From assembly GCF_004216895.1 (NCBI RefSeq), contig NZ_SGXE01000001.1:1098208-1162207 (forward strand): 64,000 bases of DNA, written 5' to 3'. This document shows, in pieces, positions 8,538-17,534 of this stretch. This DNA comes from Aquimarina brevivitae (lineage in GTDB: Bacteria > Bacteroidota > Bacteroidia > Flavobacteriales > Flavobacteriaceae). Position 1 is the stretch's first letter. Each line of letters starts with the position of its first letter. The position numbers and the translations under genes are program-made. The notes beneath the pieces were generated by a model that saw only the letters and a list, made by a program, of their open reading frames with translations, was not told the DNA's origin and made no database searches.

Positions 8538-9074
8538 ATGCCTGTTAAAATTAGATTACAGAGACACGGTAAAAAGGGGAAACCTTTTTATTGGATCGTT
8601 GCCGCGGATTCAAGAGCAAAGAGAGATGGTAAATATTTAGAAAAAATAGGAGTATACAATCCTAATCTAAATCCTGCTATTATTGATCTTAATGTTGATG
8701 ACGCAGTAAAATGGCTTCAGAATGGAGCACAGCCTACTGACACAGCAAGAGCTATTCTTTCTTATAAAGGAGCATTGTTGAAAAATCACCTTTTAGGTGG
8801 TGTTAGAAAAGGCGCTTTAACCGAAGAGCAAGCTGAAGAAAAATTTCAGGCTTGGTTAACGGAAAAAGAAAATGCTATCAATGCTAAGAAAGATTCATTG
8901 ACTAAAGCTAAAGATGCCGCAAAGGCAAAAGCTTTAGAAGCAGAAAAAGAAGTAAATGCTAAGCGCGAAGCTGAAGCAAAAGCTGCTGAAGAAGAAGCTG
9001 AAGCTGCTGCGAAAGCTGCAGAAGCATCTGCTGAAGAGGCAACTGAAGAGGAAGCAACTAAGGAAGAAGAATAG
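8538..9074 (+). CDS. rpsP: 30S ribosomal protein S16 with long acidic tail
   Basis: The first 80 residues are a standard S16 domain (start [21 protein letters not shown]), a small-subunit protein that binds 16S rRNA. At 178 residues it is about twice the usual 80-90. The extra C-terminal part, from about residue 115, is almost only Ala, Glu and Lys and should form a highly charged helix. Such tails are common on S16 in Bacteroidota. The rimM gene starts 14 nt after the stop, so the two are co-transcribed, as in many bacteria. Confidence 0.98.
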   Translation: MPVKIRLQRHGKKGKPFYWIVAADSRAKRDGKYLEKIGVYNPNLNPAIIDLNVDDAVKWLQNGAQPTDTARAILSYKGALLKNHLLGGVRKGALTEEQAEEKFQAWLTEKENAINAKKDSLTKAKDAAKAKALEAEKEVNAKREAEAKAAEEEAEAAAKAAEASAEEATEEEATKEEE

Positions 9075-9088
9075 TTGTTACAAAAGCG

Positions 9089-9613
9089 ATGAAGAAAGAA
9101 GATTGCTTCTATCTAGGTAAAGTCGTAAGTAAATTCAGTTTTAAGGGAGAGGTATTGGTTAAACTTGATACTGATGAACCCGAAAGTTATGTAGAAATGG
9201 AATCAGTATTTATCGATTATAACGATAATCTGGTTCCATTTTTTATTGAAAAAAGTAAACTTCATAAATCAGATCTATTACGTGTTAAGTTTGAAGATGT
9301 AGATACTGAGGAAGATGCAGATGATTTGCTAAAAGCAGACTTGTATCTACCTTTGACTTTATTGCCAGCACTTGAGGGTGATAAATTCTATTATCACGAG
9401 GTAATTGGCTTCACGATAAAAGACCTGAACTACGGAACGGTTGGTATTCTTAAAGGAATCAACGATTCTACAGCACAGGCACTTTTTGAGATTGATCGTG
9501 ATGGAAAAGAAATACTTATTCCTATGAATGATGAATTCATTCATAAATTGGATCGAACTACAAAAACTATAATAGTCAATACGCCCGAAGGGTTAATCGA
9601 TTTATATCTATAA
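9089..9613 (+). CDS. rimM: 16S rRNA processing protein RimM
   Basis: The 174-residue protein matches RimM, a ribosome maturation factor that binds S19 and helps assemble the 30S head. The N-terminal domain starts CFYLGKVVSKFSFKGEVLVK, and the PRC-barrel half includes KFYYHEVIGFTI and the ILIPM segment near the end. Its length is normal. It sits 14 nt behind rpsP in what is clearly one operon, and 45 nt ahead of the trmN6-like gene. Confidence 0.97.
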   Translation: MKKEDCFYLGKVVSKFSFKGEVLVKLDTDEPESYVEMESVFIDYNDNLVPFFIEKSKLHKSDLLRVKFEDVDTEEDADDLLKADLYLPLTLLPALEGDKFYYHEVIGFTIKDLNYGTVGILKGINDSTAQALFEIDRDGKEILIPMNDEFIHKLDRTTKTIIVNTPEGLIDLYL

Positions 9614-9658
9614 CACCAGTTAATTAGTAAGACTTTTTCAACACTCTCTTAATTTATT

Positions 9659-10369
9659 ATGAGTAACCCCTTTCGTTTTAAACAATTTACAGTGCATCAA
9701 GATCGGTGTGCTATGAAAATTGGTACAGATGGAGTATTGTTGGGTTGTTGGGCTCCTGTGGCACAGGTAAATTCCGTATTAGATATAGGAGCTGGTACTG
9801 GAGTAATCTCATTAATACTAGCCCAACGTTCTACAGCAGCCGTGATTGACGCGGTAGAACTAGATGAAGACGCCTACGAGCAAACAGTTGACAATTTCGA
9901 AAATTCTCCCTGGGGGGATCGCCTTTTTTGTTATCACGCATCGTTTCAAGAGTTTTTTACAGAAATGGATGAGCAATATGATCTCATCATAAGTAACCCT
10001 CCTTTTTATACAGAAGATTATAAAACTACTGATCAAAAAAGGGACTTAGCACGTTTTGAAGACGCATTACCCTTTGAGCATTTAATATATGGAGCGGCAA
10101 AGCTCTTGGCTGATGCTGGCCAATTGGTACTTGTGGTTCCATATGTGCAAGAGGAAGCTATTGTGAATCTTGCTAAAATTTATGGCTTATATCCTGCCAT
10201 TATCACCAGAGTAAAAGGAACAACAACCGCTGGTGTAAAGCGGTCATTATTGGTTTTTAGTTTTGCGAAACAAAAAACAGAAGAAAATGAATTAATTATT
10301 GAAACCGCACGTCATCAATATACAGAGGATTATATGCAGCTCACCAAGGATTTTTATTTGAATATGTAA
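9659..10369 (+). CDS. trmN6: tRNA1(Val) adenine-37 N6-methyltransferase
   Basis: This 236-residue protein belongs to the TrmN6/YfiC group, which methylates A37 of tRNA-Val with S-adenosylmethionine. The SAM-binding motif LDIGAGTGVISL is at residues 41-52 and the catalytic NPPF of N6-adenine methyltransferases at 113-116. The opening FRFKQFTVHQDRCAMKIGTDG is typical of the family. It follows rimM closely and fits a translation-related operon. The 238 nt behind it hold no gene. Confidence 0.93.
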   Translation: MSNPFRFKQFTVHQDRCAMKIGTDGVLLGCWAPVAQVNSVLDIGAGTGVISLILAQRSTAAVIDAVELDEDAYEQTVDNFENSPWGDRLFCYHASFQEFFTEMDEQYDLIISNPPFYTEDYKTTDQKRDLARFEDALPFEHLIYGAAKLLADAGQLVLVVPYVQEEAIVNLAKIYGLYPAIITRVKGTTTAGVKRSLLVFSFAKQKTEENELIIETARHQYTEDYMQLTKDFYLNM

Positions 10370-10607
10370 ACTAGCTGAAGGCGCTACAATAATTTAGCTT
10401 AGTTCACTCGTTTATGTTGTTACCCATAGGTTATAGCAAAAGATGGCTATGTTTCACTCGTTATATGCGTGGCTTTTTCTCAATACCTTTATTTTTTTCT
10501 TAAAAAAATTAAAATAGCGCAAATAATTGTCTTCTTTTTTTTCATTAAGTACATTTGCTCATTACCTTATAGCAGAAAATTAAAAACCCAATTTAACATA
10601 GAACGTT

Positions 10608-11786
10608 ATGAAACCAGATCTTTTTGAAGCTCCAGATTATTACAATCTCGATGATTTATTAACGGAAGAACATAAATTAGTTAGAGATGCGGCCCGTAGT
10701 TGGGTAAAAAGAGAGGTTTCTCCGATCATAGAGGAGTATGCCCAACGTGCAGAATTTCCGAATCAAATCATAAAAGGTTTGGCTGAGATTGGCGCTTTTG
10801 GACCATATATTCCGGAAACTTATGGAGGTGCTGGTTTGGATCAGATCAGTTATGGATTGATCATGCAAGAAATAGAACGTGGAGATTCGGGTGTTCGATC
10901 TACGGCTTCTGTGCAATCTTCATTGGTGATGTATCCTATTTGGAAATATGGTTCTGAAGAACAGAAGAAGAAATTTTTACCTAAACTAGCGTCTGGCGAA
11001 TTCATGGGATGTTTTGGGTTAACCGAGCCTGATCATGGTTCTAATCCGGGTGGAATGACCACAAACTTTAAAGCTAATGGTGATCATTATATACTCAATG
11101 GGGCTAAAATGTGGATTTCCAACGCTCCTTTTGCGGATGTAGCGGTGGTATGGGCAAAAAATGAAGAAGGAAGAGTGCACGGGTTATTAGTAGAGCGTGG
11201 AATGGAAGGATTTTCTACTCCAGAGACACATAATAAGTGGTCTTTACGAGCCTCTGCAACTGGAGAACTTATTTTTGATAATGTTAAAATACCTAAAGAA
11301 AATATATTGCCAGGCAAAAGCGGTCTTGGTGCTCCGTTAAGCTGCTTAGATTCTGCACGTTTTGGTATTGCTTGGGGCGCTATTGGTGCAGCAATGGATT
11401 GCTACGATACAGCACTCCGCTATGCAAAAGAACGAATACAGTTTGATAAACCGATTGCTGCTACACAATTACAACAAAAGAAATTAGCTGAGATGCTTAC
11501 TGAAATCACTAAAGCACAATTAATGGCTTGGCGATTGGGTGTTTTGCGCGAGGAAGGGAAAGCAACATCGGCTCAGATATCTATGGCCAAACGCAATAAC
11601 GTCGATATGGCAATTAAGATTGCTAGAGAAGCACGACAGGTTCTAGGTGGAATGGGTATTACCGGAGAGTATAGTATCATGAGACACATGATGAACCTTG
11701 AAAGTGTGATTACTTACGAGGGTACACACGATATTCACCTATTAATTACAGGATACGATATTACCGGACACGCAGCTTTTAAATAA
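10608..11786 (+). CDS. gcdH: Acyl-CoA dehydrogenase, glutaryl-CoA dehydrogenase-like
   Basis: The 392-residue flavoenzyme has the three-part acyl-CoA dehydrogenase fold: helical N-terminus, central barrel with CFGLTEPDHGSNPGGM, and a helical C-terminus. The catalytic base is Glu371 in TYEGTHDI, the position used by glutaryl-CoA dehydrogenase and the short- and medium-chain enzymes. Overall wording (FGPYIPETYGGAGLD, GVRSTASVQSSLVM) is that of glutaryl-CoA dehydrogenase, which makes crotonyl-CoA in lysine and tryptophan breakdown. Substrate choice is inferred from family likeness only. The next gene starts 3 nt downstream. Confidence 0.88.
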   Translation: MKPDLFEAPDYYNLDDLLTEEHKLVRDAARSWVKREVSPIIEEYAQRAEFPNQIIKGLAEIGAFGPYIPETYGGAGLDQISYGLIMQEIERGDSGVRSTASVQSSLVMYPIWKYGSEEQKKKFLPKLASGEFMGCFGLTEPDHGSNPGGMTTNFKANGDHYILNGAKMWISNAPFADVAVVWAKNEEGRVHGLLVERGMEGFSTPETHNKWSLRASATGELIFDNVKIPKENILPGKSGLGAPLSCLDSARFGIAWGAIGAAMDCYDTALRYAKERIQFDKPIAATQLQQKKLAEMLTEITKAQLMAWRLGVLREEGKATSAQISMAKRNNVDMAIKIAREARQVLGGMGITGEYSIMRHMMNLESVITYEGTHDIHLLITGYDITGHAAFK

Positions 11787-11789
11787 CAA

Positions 11790-12470
11790 GTGAAAATATT
11801 TGGACATAGAGGAGCCGCCGGCTTAGTGGCTGAAAATACCTTAGCATCCTTTGCAAAAGCTGTAGCATTAGGAGTTGCAGGTGTGGAACTTGATGTTCAT
11901 CGTTGTAAGTCAGGTGAAATTGTTGTGATTCATGATTTTACCGTAGACCGCACTACCAATGGAGTAGGAGCAGTACATGAACTTACGTTAACAGAATTAA
12001 AAGCATTAGCCGTAGAGGATCAATTTGACATTCCAACATTAGCAGAAGTTCTCGATCTGATTGATGCAAGATGTCAGGTTAATATTGAACTTAAAGGAAG
12101 TCATACCGCGCTCCCAGTTCTTGAACTTATTAAGCAATACTGTAGCTCATCGCTATGGAACTTAGACCAATTTATTGTGTCTAGTTTTGATCATACGCAA
12201 CTGTTACAACTATATCAGCTGGATAAAACACTAAAAATAGGTGTGTTAACAGAGGGGCCAATAGAAGAAGTGTTAACCTTGGCTCAAGAAATTGAAGCCT
12301 TTTCTATACATCCTAATGTTTTACATTGTACGCCGTCAGCAGTAGCCCGTGTTCAGGATTTTGGTTTTAAACTATATGTGTGGACGGTCAATAAGAAATC
12401 AGCTATTGAAAAATTAATTGACCTCAAAGTGGATGCTATAATTACAGATTTTCCGAATTTTGCACTATGA
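11790..12470 (+). CDS. Glycerophosphodiester phosphodiesterase
   Basis: The 226-residue protein is a cytoplasmic GDPD. These metal-dependent enzymes split glycerophosphodiesters into glycerol 3-phosphate and an alcohol. His6 and Arg7, Glu15, Glu33, Asp35 and His48 occupy the family's catalytic and metal-binding positions. It starts with GTG, and no ATG fits better, because the HRGA motif begins at residue 6. It lies 3 nt behind the acyl-CoA dehydrogenase and overlaps the next gene by ATGA, so translation is probably coupled. There is no signal peptide. Confidence 0.93.
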   Translation: MKIFGHRGAAGLVAENTLASFAKAVALGVAGVELDVHRCKSGEIVVIHDFTVDRTTNGVGAVHELTLTELKALAVEDQFDIPTLAEVLDLIDARCQVNIELKGSHTALPVLELIKQYCSSSLWNLDQFIVSSFDHTQLLQLYQLDKTLKIGVLTEGPIEEVLTLAQEIEAFSIHPNVLHCTPSAVARVQDFGFKLYVWTVNKKSAIEKLIDLKVDAIITDFPNFAL

Positions 12471-13678
12471 AGTATGATCTGATTATTGTGGGAGGTGGAG
12501 CAGCAGGTTTTTTTATGGCCTTAAATGTGGCCGAAAACAGACCTGATCTACAAATAGCTATTTTAGAAAGAGGAAAAGAAGTATTATCCAAAGTAAGAAT
12601 ATCAGGAGGCGGGCGCTGTAATGTTACTCACGCAGAGTTTAGCCCCAAAGACCTTACTAGCAATTATCCAAGAGGTAAAAAAGAGCTTTTAGGCCCATTT
12701 CATTCTTTTATGACAGGTGACACCATTGCTTGGTTCGAAAAAAGAGACATTGCCTTAAAAACAGAAGAAGATGGTAGAATGTTTCCTATTACCGACTCTT
12801 CTGAAACTATTATTGATTGTTTTTTAAATGAAGCTAAGCGTCATAATATTAACGTATTAAAATCGCATATGGTTAAAAACGTTAGTGCTAAGGATTCGAT
12901 TTGGATAGTAGAAACCAATAAGGGAACTTTTAATACCGAAAGGTTAAGTATTACTACAGGTAGTAGTCCCAAAATGTGGAATATTTTAAAGCGTTTAGGC
13001 CATACTATAGTCAATCCAGTACCATCGCTTTTTACTTTTAATATAAACGATAAAAGGATTGCTGATTTGCCAGGTGTAACCGCAGAAGCTGAAATAAAAG
13101 TTTTAACGACTAAGTTGCAAAGTGAAGGGCCGGTTTTGATAACACATTGGGGGCTAAGTGGCCCAGCAATTTTAAAGCTTTCTGCTTGGGGAGCCTTAGA
13201 ATTAGCTGCGTTGAATTATAATTTTGATATAGCGGTTAATTGGCTTGCAGGATATACTCAAGAAGAAGTTTATCTTGAGTTACTGGATTGCAAAGAAAAC
13301 TTCGCCAAACAATCCCCATACACTTATGCTCAGTTTGATATGGCCAAGCGATTATGGCATAATCTTTTAGCAGCTTCAGGTATTCAAAATGATCTTAAAT
13401 GGGCAGACGTAAAGAATATACAACTACAGCAATTGGCAGCACAGCTTACGCAAAGTAATTTTTCGGTAAAGGGAAAAAGTACATTTAAAGAAGAATTTGT
13501 AACTGCCGGGGGAGTGGATCTGCGCGAAATCGATTTTAAAACATTCGAAAGTAAGATGCATCCTAATTTGTTTTTGGCAGGAGAAGTGCTCAACATCGAT
13601 GCTATAACTGGGGGGTTCAATTTCCAAAACGCCTGGACAGGTGGGTATATAGCAGCACAAGCAATAAGCAATACATAA
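12467..13678 (+). CDS. HI0933/BaiN-type FAD oxidoreductase
   Basis: The 403-residue flavoprotein has the dinucleotide motif GGGAAG at residues 9-14 and the signature ISGGGRCNVTH at 45-55, both hallmarks of the HI0933-like family. The C-terminal part (AGEVLNIDAITGGFNFQNAW) completes the FAD site. Family members reduce double bonds in some gut bacteria, but most have no known substrate and none is claimed here. The start overlaps the stop of the GDPD gene by 4 nt, and its stop touches the next ATG directly. Confidence 0.93.
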   Translation: MKYDLIIVGGGAAGFFMALNVAENRPDLQIAILERGKEVLSKVRISGGGRCNVTHAEFSPKDLTSNYPRGKKELLGPFHSFMTGDTIAWFEKRDIALKTEEDGRMFPITDSSETIIDCFLNEAKRHNINVLKSHMVKNVSAKDSIWIVETNKGTFNTERLSITTGSSPKMWNILKRLGHTIVNPVPSLFTFNINDKRIADLPGVTAEAEIKVLTTKLQSEGPVLITHWGLSGPAILKLSAWGALELAALNYNFDIAVNWLAGYTQEEVYLELLDCKENFAKQSPYTYAQFDMAKRLWHNLLAASGIQNDLKWADVKNIQLQQLAAQLTQSNFSVKGKSTFKEEFVTAGGVDLREIDFKTFESKMHPNLFLAGEVLNIDAITGGFNFQNAWTGGYIAAQAISNT

Positions 13679-14236
13679 ATGGAGCAATATATAGTCCTAC
13701 TCAGAGGAATAAATGTTGGTGGTCAAAAAAAGATAAAAATGGTTGACCTTAAAACCGTTTTAGAAGACCGGGGTTTTGATGCTGTAAAAACCTATATCCA
13801 AAGTGGTAATTTGGTGTTATCTTGTACAGAAACAGACCCAAATACTGTCAAGAAATGTATTGAAACTATCATTGTAGATAATTTTGGTTTTGTGGTACCC
13901 GTATTTATTTTAACCCCAAGAGAGCTGCAATTGGTGTATAATAACAATCCTTTCTTAGAACGTATTAACGACGGAACATTGGAGGCGAATAAAATGTATT
14001 TTACACTATTGGCTGAAAAGCCAAAACCACAGGCTGTTAACAATATAAACTCGGTTTCAAATCCTCCTGAGGAGTTTGTAGTAAAAGATAATGTAGTTTA
14101 CCTCTATGCAGCGCAGGGATATGGCAAAACAAAGCTCAACAACACTTTTTTTGAGAAAAAGTTAGCTTGTGAGGCTACAACCAGAAACTATAATACAATT
14201 AATAAATTATTAAAACTAAGTGGTTTGAGAAAGTAG
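13679..14236 (+). CDS. DUF1697 protein
   Basis: The 185-residue protein is a member of DUF1697. It starts with the family's typical YIVLLRGINVGGQKKIKM, followed by TYIQSGNLVLS. The function of the family is unknown. The ATG directly abuts the TAA of the upstream flavoprotein gene, so it is the last gene of a four-gene operon (10608-14236). No signal peptide or membrane segment is present. Confidence 0.9.
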   Translation: MEQYIVLLRGINVGGQKKIKMVDLKTVLEDRGFDAVKTYIQSGNLVLSCTETDPNTVKKCIETIIVDNFGFVVPVFILTPRELQLVYNNNPFLERINDGTLEANKMYFTLLAEKPKPQAVNNINSVSNPPEEFVVKDNVVYLYAAQGYGKTKLNNTFFEKKLACEATTRNYNTINKLLKLSGLRK

Positions 14237-14298
14237 CTGCTCTTTTACTCTTTTAATTTTTCGTATATTATAAGAGTGAAACTAATATCTCAACTACT

Positions 14299-15081
14299 AT
14301 GAAAAAAATTACTTTATTACTAATTCTTTCCTTATTTAGTTTTAACGTTTACAGTTATACTAAGGTTGATAATGAACCTATCAAGAAATTGTTGATGGAT
14401 TATATCGACAGAATAAATGCGCTAGAAAAAGGAGCTAATAAAACCGATGTTCTTTATCTTTTTGATGAAAAATATACCGGTAATACGGTGTATATTAATT
14501 TATCAGGAGCATTAGTGAGAAGAAATTACAGCAAAAAAGATATTTCTTCTCAGCTTGATGATATTGTAAATGATGATAATTACAGCTTTCAACTGATGTT
14601 GGATAAAGTTGTTTTTCAAAGTCAAAAAGATAAGGCTGGTGCGATATCCGCGGTAATCAATTTTGAATCTTTTATTGATAAAAAATTAGCCGAAAAAGGA
14701 ACTTTGTTGATGGATATGGTTGGTATCGAAATCAATGGAGAATGGAAGATCGTTCAAAATAATATGGTTAGAGTTTCTGAAGCAAAAGACATTGGAGATT
14801 GTGTTTGTTATATGTACGGAAATGGCCAAACCAAATTTGTTACTGAAGTTTATTTTCCTGACGGGTTAGAGTATAGTCAGAAACTAGAGTCTTTCCAGGT
14901 AACGACAAGAGATGGGCAACGATTATTAAAAACGCATAGCGATGAATTTGATTGGAAGGGAACCGGGAACTTGATGTATAAAGGAAAATCAATAGGAAAA
15001 GTCGAGAACTCTAAGCAAGCGATACAAGCAGCCGTAAAAGAGCTATACAAGGACTCTTGTGCTAAAATAACCTTTAATTAG
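14299..15081 (+). CDS. Secreted protein, NTF2/lumazine-binding-like N-terminal half
   Basis: The 260-residue product has an N-terminal signal peptide (MKKITLLLILSLFSFNVYSY). Residues 25-155 resemble the small secreted NTF2-like domains of Bacteroidota: an early helix with DYIDRINALE and a closing IEINGEWKIVQNNM strand. The C-terminal 100 residues include a DCVCYMYG pair of cysteines. No enzymatic motif is visible and I cannot name a function. It is followed by a strong terminator and probably forms its own unit. Confidence 0.8.
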   Translation: MKKITLLLILSLFSFNVYSYTKVDNEPIKKLLMDYIDRINALEKGANKTDVLYLFDEKYTGNTVYINLSGALVRRNYSKKDISSQLDDIVNDDNYSFQLMLDKVVFQSQKDKAGAISAVINFESFIDKKLAEKGTLLMDMVGIEINGEWKIVQNNMVRVSEAKDIGDCVCYMYGNGQTKFVTEVYFPDGLEYSQKLESFQVTTRDGQRLLKTHSDEFDWKGTGNLMYKGKSIGKVENSKQAIQAAVKELYKDSCAKITFN

Positions 15082-15100
15082 GCAATGAAGTAAGCTAATA

Positions 15101-15130
15101 AAAAGGCTCCACGTTATAATGGAGCCTTTA
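15101..15130. terminator. Bidirectional terminator
   Basis: A perfect 10-bp stem (15102-15111 with 15120-15129) carries an A-run on its left and a T-run on its right. It lies between the convergent stops at 15081 and 15136 and can serve both transcripts. Confidence 0.88.
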
Positions 15131-15135
15131 TTATA

Positions 15136-15705
15136 TTATAGGATAGTATCATCTTTAAGAAATCCACGCCAGGAGATTTCTATAGCCTGATTGATATGTT
15201 TTTCTTTGAGCTTAACCGTTTCATTTTCGTGTATTTTTACCAATGAAACCACATTGCCAAAAAACAGTTCTTCCATTACAAGGGTATTGTAAGACTTAAA
15301 AACTTTGGCTTTTATTCCTTTCTTAAAATAATCCTGAATATCATTATAGTATTGCCGAGCTTCATCTTTCAATGTTTGCGGAATCTCAGGGGACCTTGCA
15401 ATTTGTTCAGAAAAAATAAAGGCCAATGGATTATTGACAAAATAATAGAACAAATTGAGCCACATCACTGTAAATTGTTTTTTTAAATCATCCTCAGGGG
15501 CATTTCGCATCACTACAGTTCCAAAATCTTGGGTAAGCATCAGATAGAGCTCCGTTATAATTTCGTCTTTATTCTTAAAATGATGATAAACTGTGCCGTT
15601 AGCAACACCAGATTTTTTTATGATCTGTGAAAGAGAGGTTGCTGCAATTCCTTGTGTAGTAATTAACTCGAGCGTTGTTTGTAAAACAATGGCTTTTTTA
15701 CTCAT
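15136..15705 (-). CDS. TetR-family transcriptional regulator
   Basis: The 189-residue protein has a TetR N-terminal helix-turn-helix at residues 8-53 (TTQGIAATSLSQIIKKSGVA, then GTVYHHFKNKDEI), and a helical C-terminal ligand domain. It lies 33 nt behind tspO on the same strand and is probably co-transcribed with it. It may control that operon; the inducer is unknown. Length is normal for the family. Confidence 0.92.
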   Translation of the reverse strand: MSKKAIVLQTTLELITTQGIAATSLSQIIKKSGVANGTVYHHFKNKDEIITELYLMLTQDFGTVVMRNAPEDDLKKQFTVMWLNLFYYFVNNPLAFIFSEQIARSPEIPQTLKDEARQYYNDIQDYFKKGIKAKVFKSYNTLVMEELFFGNVVSLVKIHENETVKLKEKHINQAIEISWRGFLKDDTIL

Positions 15706-15738
15706 ATATCCGCTTAACTTACCTTAAATCGTTCGTTT

Positions 15739-16212
15739 TTAATTTAATTGCCATATACTATAATTCAATATAGCAGCATAAGCTACCCATATTGTATAGG
15801 GTATAAGTAGGTAAGCGGCAATCTTGTTTACAACTTTAAACCATCTGATCGTAAATAACAGCAGGATAAATAGGGCAATAATATCCAGCAATGCGATCAA
15901 TGGGCTTTGCAGCCCAAAGAAAAAAATCGACCAGGCGGCATTTAGTATTAGTTGAAAACCAAAATGGTATAACGCAGTTTTTACCCATTTATGATATAAG
16001 CCTTTGCTCCATACAATACCAGCAGCAATTCCTATCATAATATACAACAAGGTCCAAACCACACTAAATGCCCAATTAGGAGGGGTAAATGAAGGTTTAT
16101 TAAGATTTTTGTACCAGGTTTCTAAGGATAGTTGTGTGGCTACACTACTTAAAAACCCTACCAGCACGCAAATGCCTATCGCTACGCTAATCCTGAGTAT
16201 TTTTTTCTTCAC
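15739..16212 (-). CDS. tspO: TspO/MBR family membrane protein
   Basis: This 157-residue protein is a TspO (translocator protein) homologue. It has five membrane helices and the family's Trp- and Pro-rich signature KPSFTPPNWAFSVVWTLLYI at residues 39-58. TspO proteins bind porphyrins and in some bacteria modulate light or stress responses. The tetR gene just behind it suggests ligand-controlled expression of both. It is divergent from mvaD, sharing a 195-bp spacer. Confidence 0.93.
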   Translation of the reverse strand: MKKKILRISVAIGICVLVGFLSSVATQLSLETWYKNLNKPSFTPPNWAFSVVWTLLYIMIGIAAGIVWSKGLYHKWVKTALYHFGFQLILNAAWSIFFFGLQSPLIALLDIIALFILLLFTIRWFKVVNKIAAYLLIPYTIWVAYAAILNYSIWQLN

Positions 16213-16383
16213 GCAATCTGTTTTAAATAGTATAACCGATTGACAGAACCCTCCTAAAAAATTACTAAGCTATTTGCTAAGAATTTTCTGCCGCTAAAAT
16301 ACAGTTATTTGTAAAAAAGCTATGTACTAAAATAACAATTTATTTTTATTCATAAATTATCAATGTTTACGGCATTAACCAAT

Positions 16384-16391
16384 TATATTTG
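16384..16391 (+). promoter_or_regulatory. -7 box of the mvaD operon
   Basis: TATATTTG matches TAnnTTTG and ends 16 nt before the first likely start codon (16408). A frame that begins further upstream at 16363 would place the start before this box, so the site argues for the later start. No well-spaced -33 box was found. Confidence 0.5.
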
Positions 16392-16407
16392 TTTAAAATT
16401 ATATCAT

Positions 16408-17496
16408 ATGCATATGTATCCTGAATTTAAATCTGATATTATTTCAGAAATACCAGAAACAGGAAAAGTAAAATGTACAGTTCCCAGCAATATAGCGCTG
16501 GTAAAATATTGGGGAAAACGAGCAATCCAGTTACCTCAGAATCCATCAATAAGTTTTACTTTAGATGTTTGTAAGACAGAAACTAGTATAGCATTTCGTA
16601 AAAAGGAGACACCAAATAAAGAATACGAATTTGATTTCTTCTTTGAAGGAGAAAAAAAGCCAGAATTTGAACCTAAGATCATTTCTTTTTTTGAGCGTAT
16701 TGAAGGTTATATTCCCTTTTTAAAAACATATCGATTTACAATCGAAACTTCTAATTCCTTTCCGCATAGTAGTGGGATAGCTTCTTCTGCCAGTGGAATG
16801 GGAGCTTTGGCCTATGGGTTGATGTTAATTCAAAAAGAAATCAACCCGGATTTACCAGAAGAAGAAATGTTACAAAAAGCATCTTTTTTAGCGCGTTTAG
16901 GATCTGGTAGTGCTTGTCGAAGCATTGAAGGTCCTATAACCGTTTGGGGGAGTCATTATCAGGTGTACAATAGTTCTGATTTGTATGCAGTGAGGTTGAA
17001 TTCAGATGAAATCCATCAAGTTTTTAAAAATTATCAGGATACTATTTTGCTTATTGACAAAGGTCAAAAGAAAGTCAGTAGCACGGTAGGGCATAATTTA
17101 ATGCACGGGCATCCGTTCGCTGAACAGCGATTCGCTCAGGCTTCAGAGAACCTTACTTCGCTAAAAGAAGCGCTGGTAAAGGGCGATGTTGATACTTTTA
17201 TTGCCATTGTAGAAAGTGAAGCTTTGACCTTGCACGCTATGATGATGTCTTCAACACCTTATTTTATTTTGATGAAGCCAAATACCCTATCTGCAATAGA
17301 AAAAATCTGGGAATATAGAGAAGCTACGGGTTCAAAAATATGTTTCACGCTTGATGCTGGAGCAAATATCCACGTGCTTTATCCTGAGCAAGAAAAGGAA
17401 CAAGTTTTGGATTTTATTAAGAATGAGTTAGTTGTGTATTGTGATAATGGACAGTATATTTGCGATAAAATAGGTTTAGGAGCAATAAAATTGTAA
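16408..17496 (+). CDS. mvaD: Diphosphomevalonate decarboxylase
   Basis: The product is mevalonate diphosphate decarboxylase, the ATP-dependent last step of the mevalonate route to isopentenyl diphosphate. It is a GHMP-fold enzyme with the family segment SNIALVKYWGKR near the N-terminus, the phosphate loop FPHSSGIASSASGMGAL, and SGSACRSIEGP. Two in-frame ATGs (16408 and 16414) are possible starts; an upstream frame from 16363 is less likely given the -7 box at 16384. It begins a mvaD-mvk-ubiA operon. Confidence 0.95.
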   Translation: MHMYPEFKSDIISEIPETGKVKCTVPSNIALVKYWGKRAIQLPQNPSISFTLDVCKTETSIAFRKKETPNKEYEFDFFFEGEKKPEFEPKIISFFERIEGYIPFLKTYRFTIETSNSFPHSSGIASSASGMGALAYGLMLIQKEINPDLPEEEMLQKASFLARLGSGSACRSIEGPITVWGSHYQVYNSSDLYAVRLNSDEIHQVFKNYQDTILLIDKGQKKVSSTVGHNLMHGHPFAEQRFAQASENLTSLKEALVKGDVDTFIAIVESEALTLHAMMMSSTPYFILMKPNTLSAIEKIWEYREATGSKICFTLDAGANIHVLYPEQEKEQVLDFIKNELVVYCDNGQYICDKIGLGAIKL

Positions 17497-17534
17497 CTTT
17501 ATAACGTATTTACTTACAAACAAAAAATAGCATA

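Noticed and set aside
13384..13687. Two overlapping minus-strand frames of 87-95 residues
   Set aside because: Both are shadows of the HI0933-type flavoprotein gene and lack conserved motifs.
16363..16407. Longer N-terminus for mvaD
   Set aside because: The extra residues lie upstream of or across the likely -7 box and are not typical of the family.
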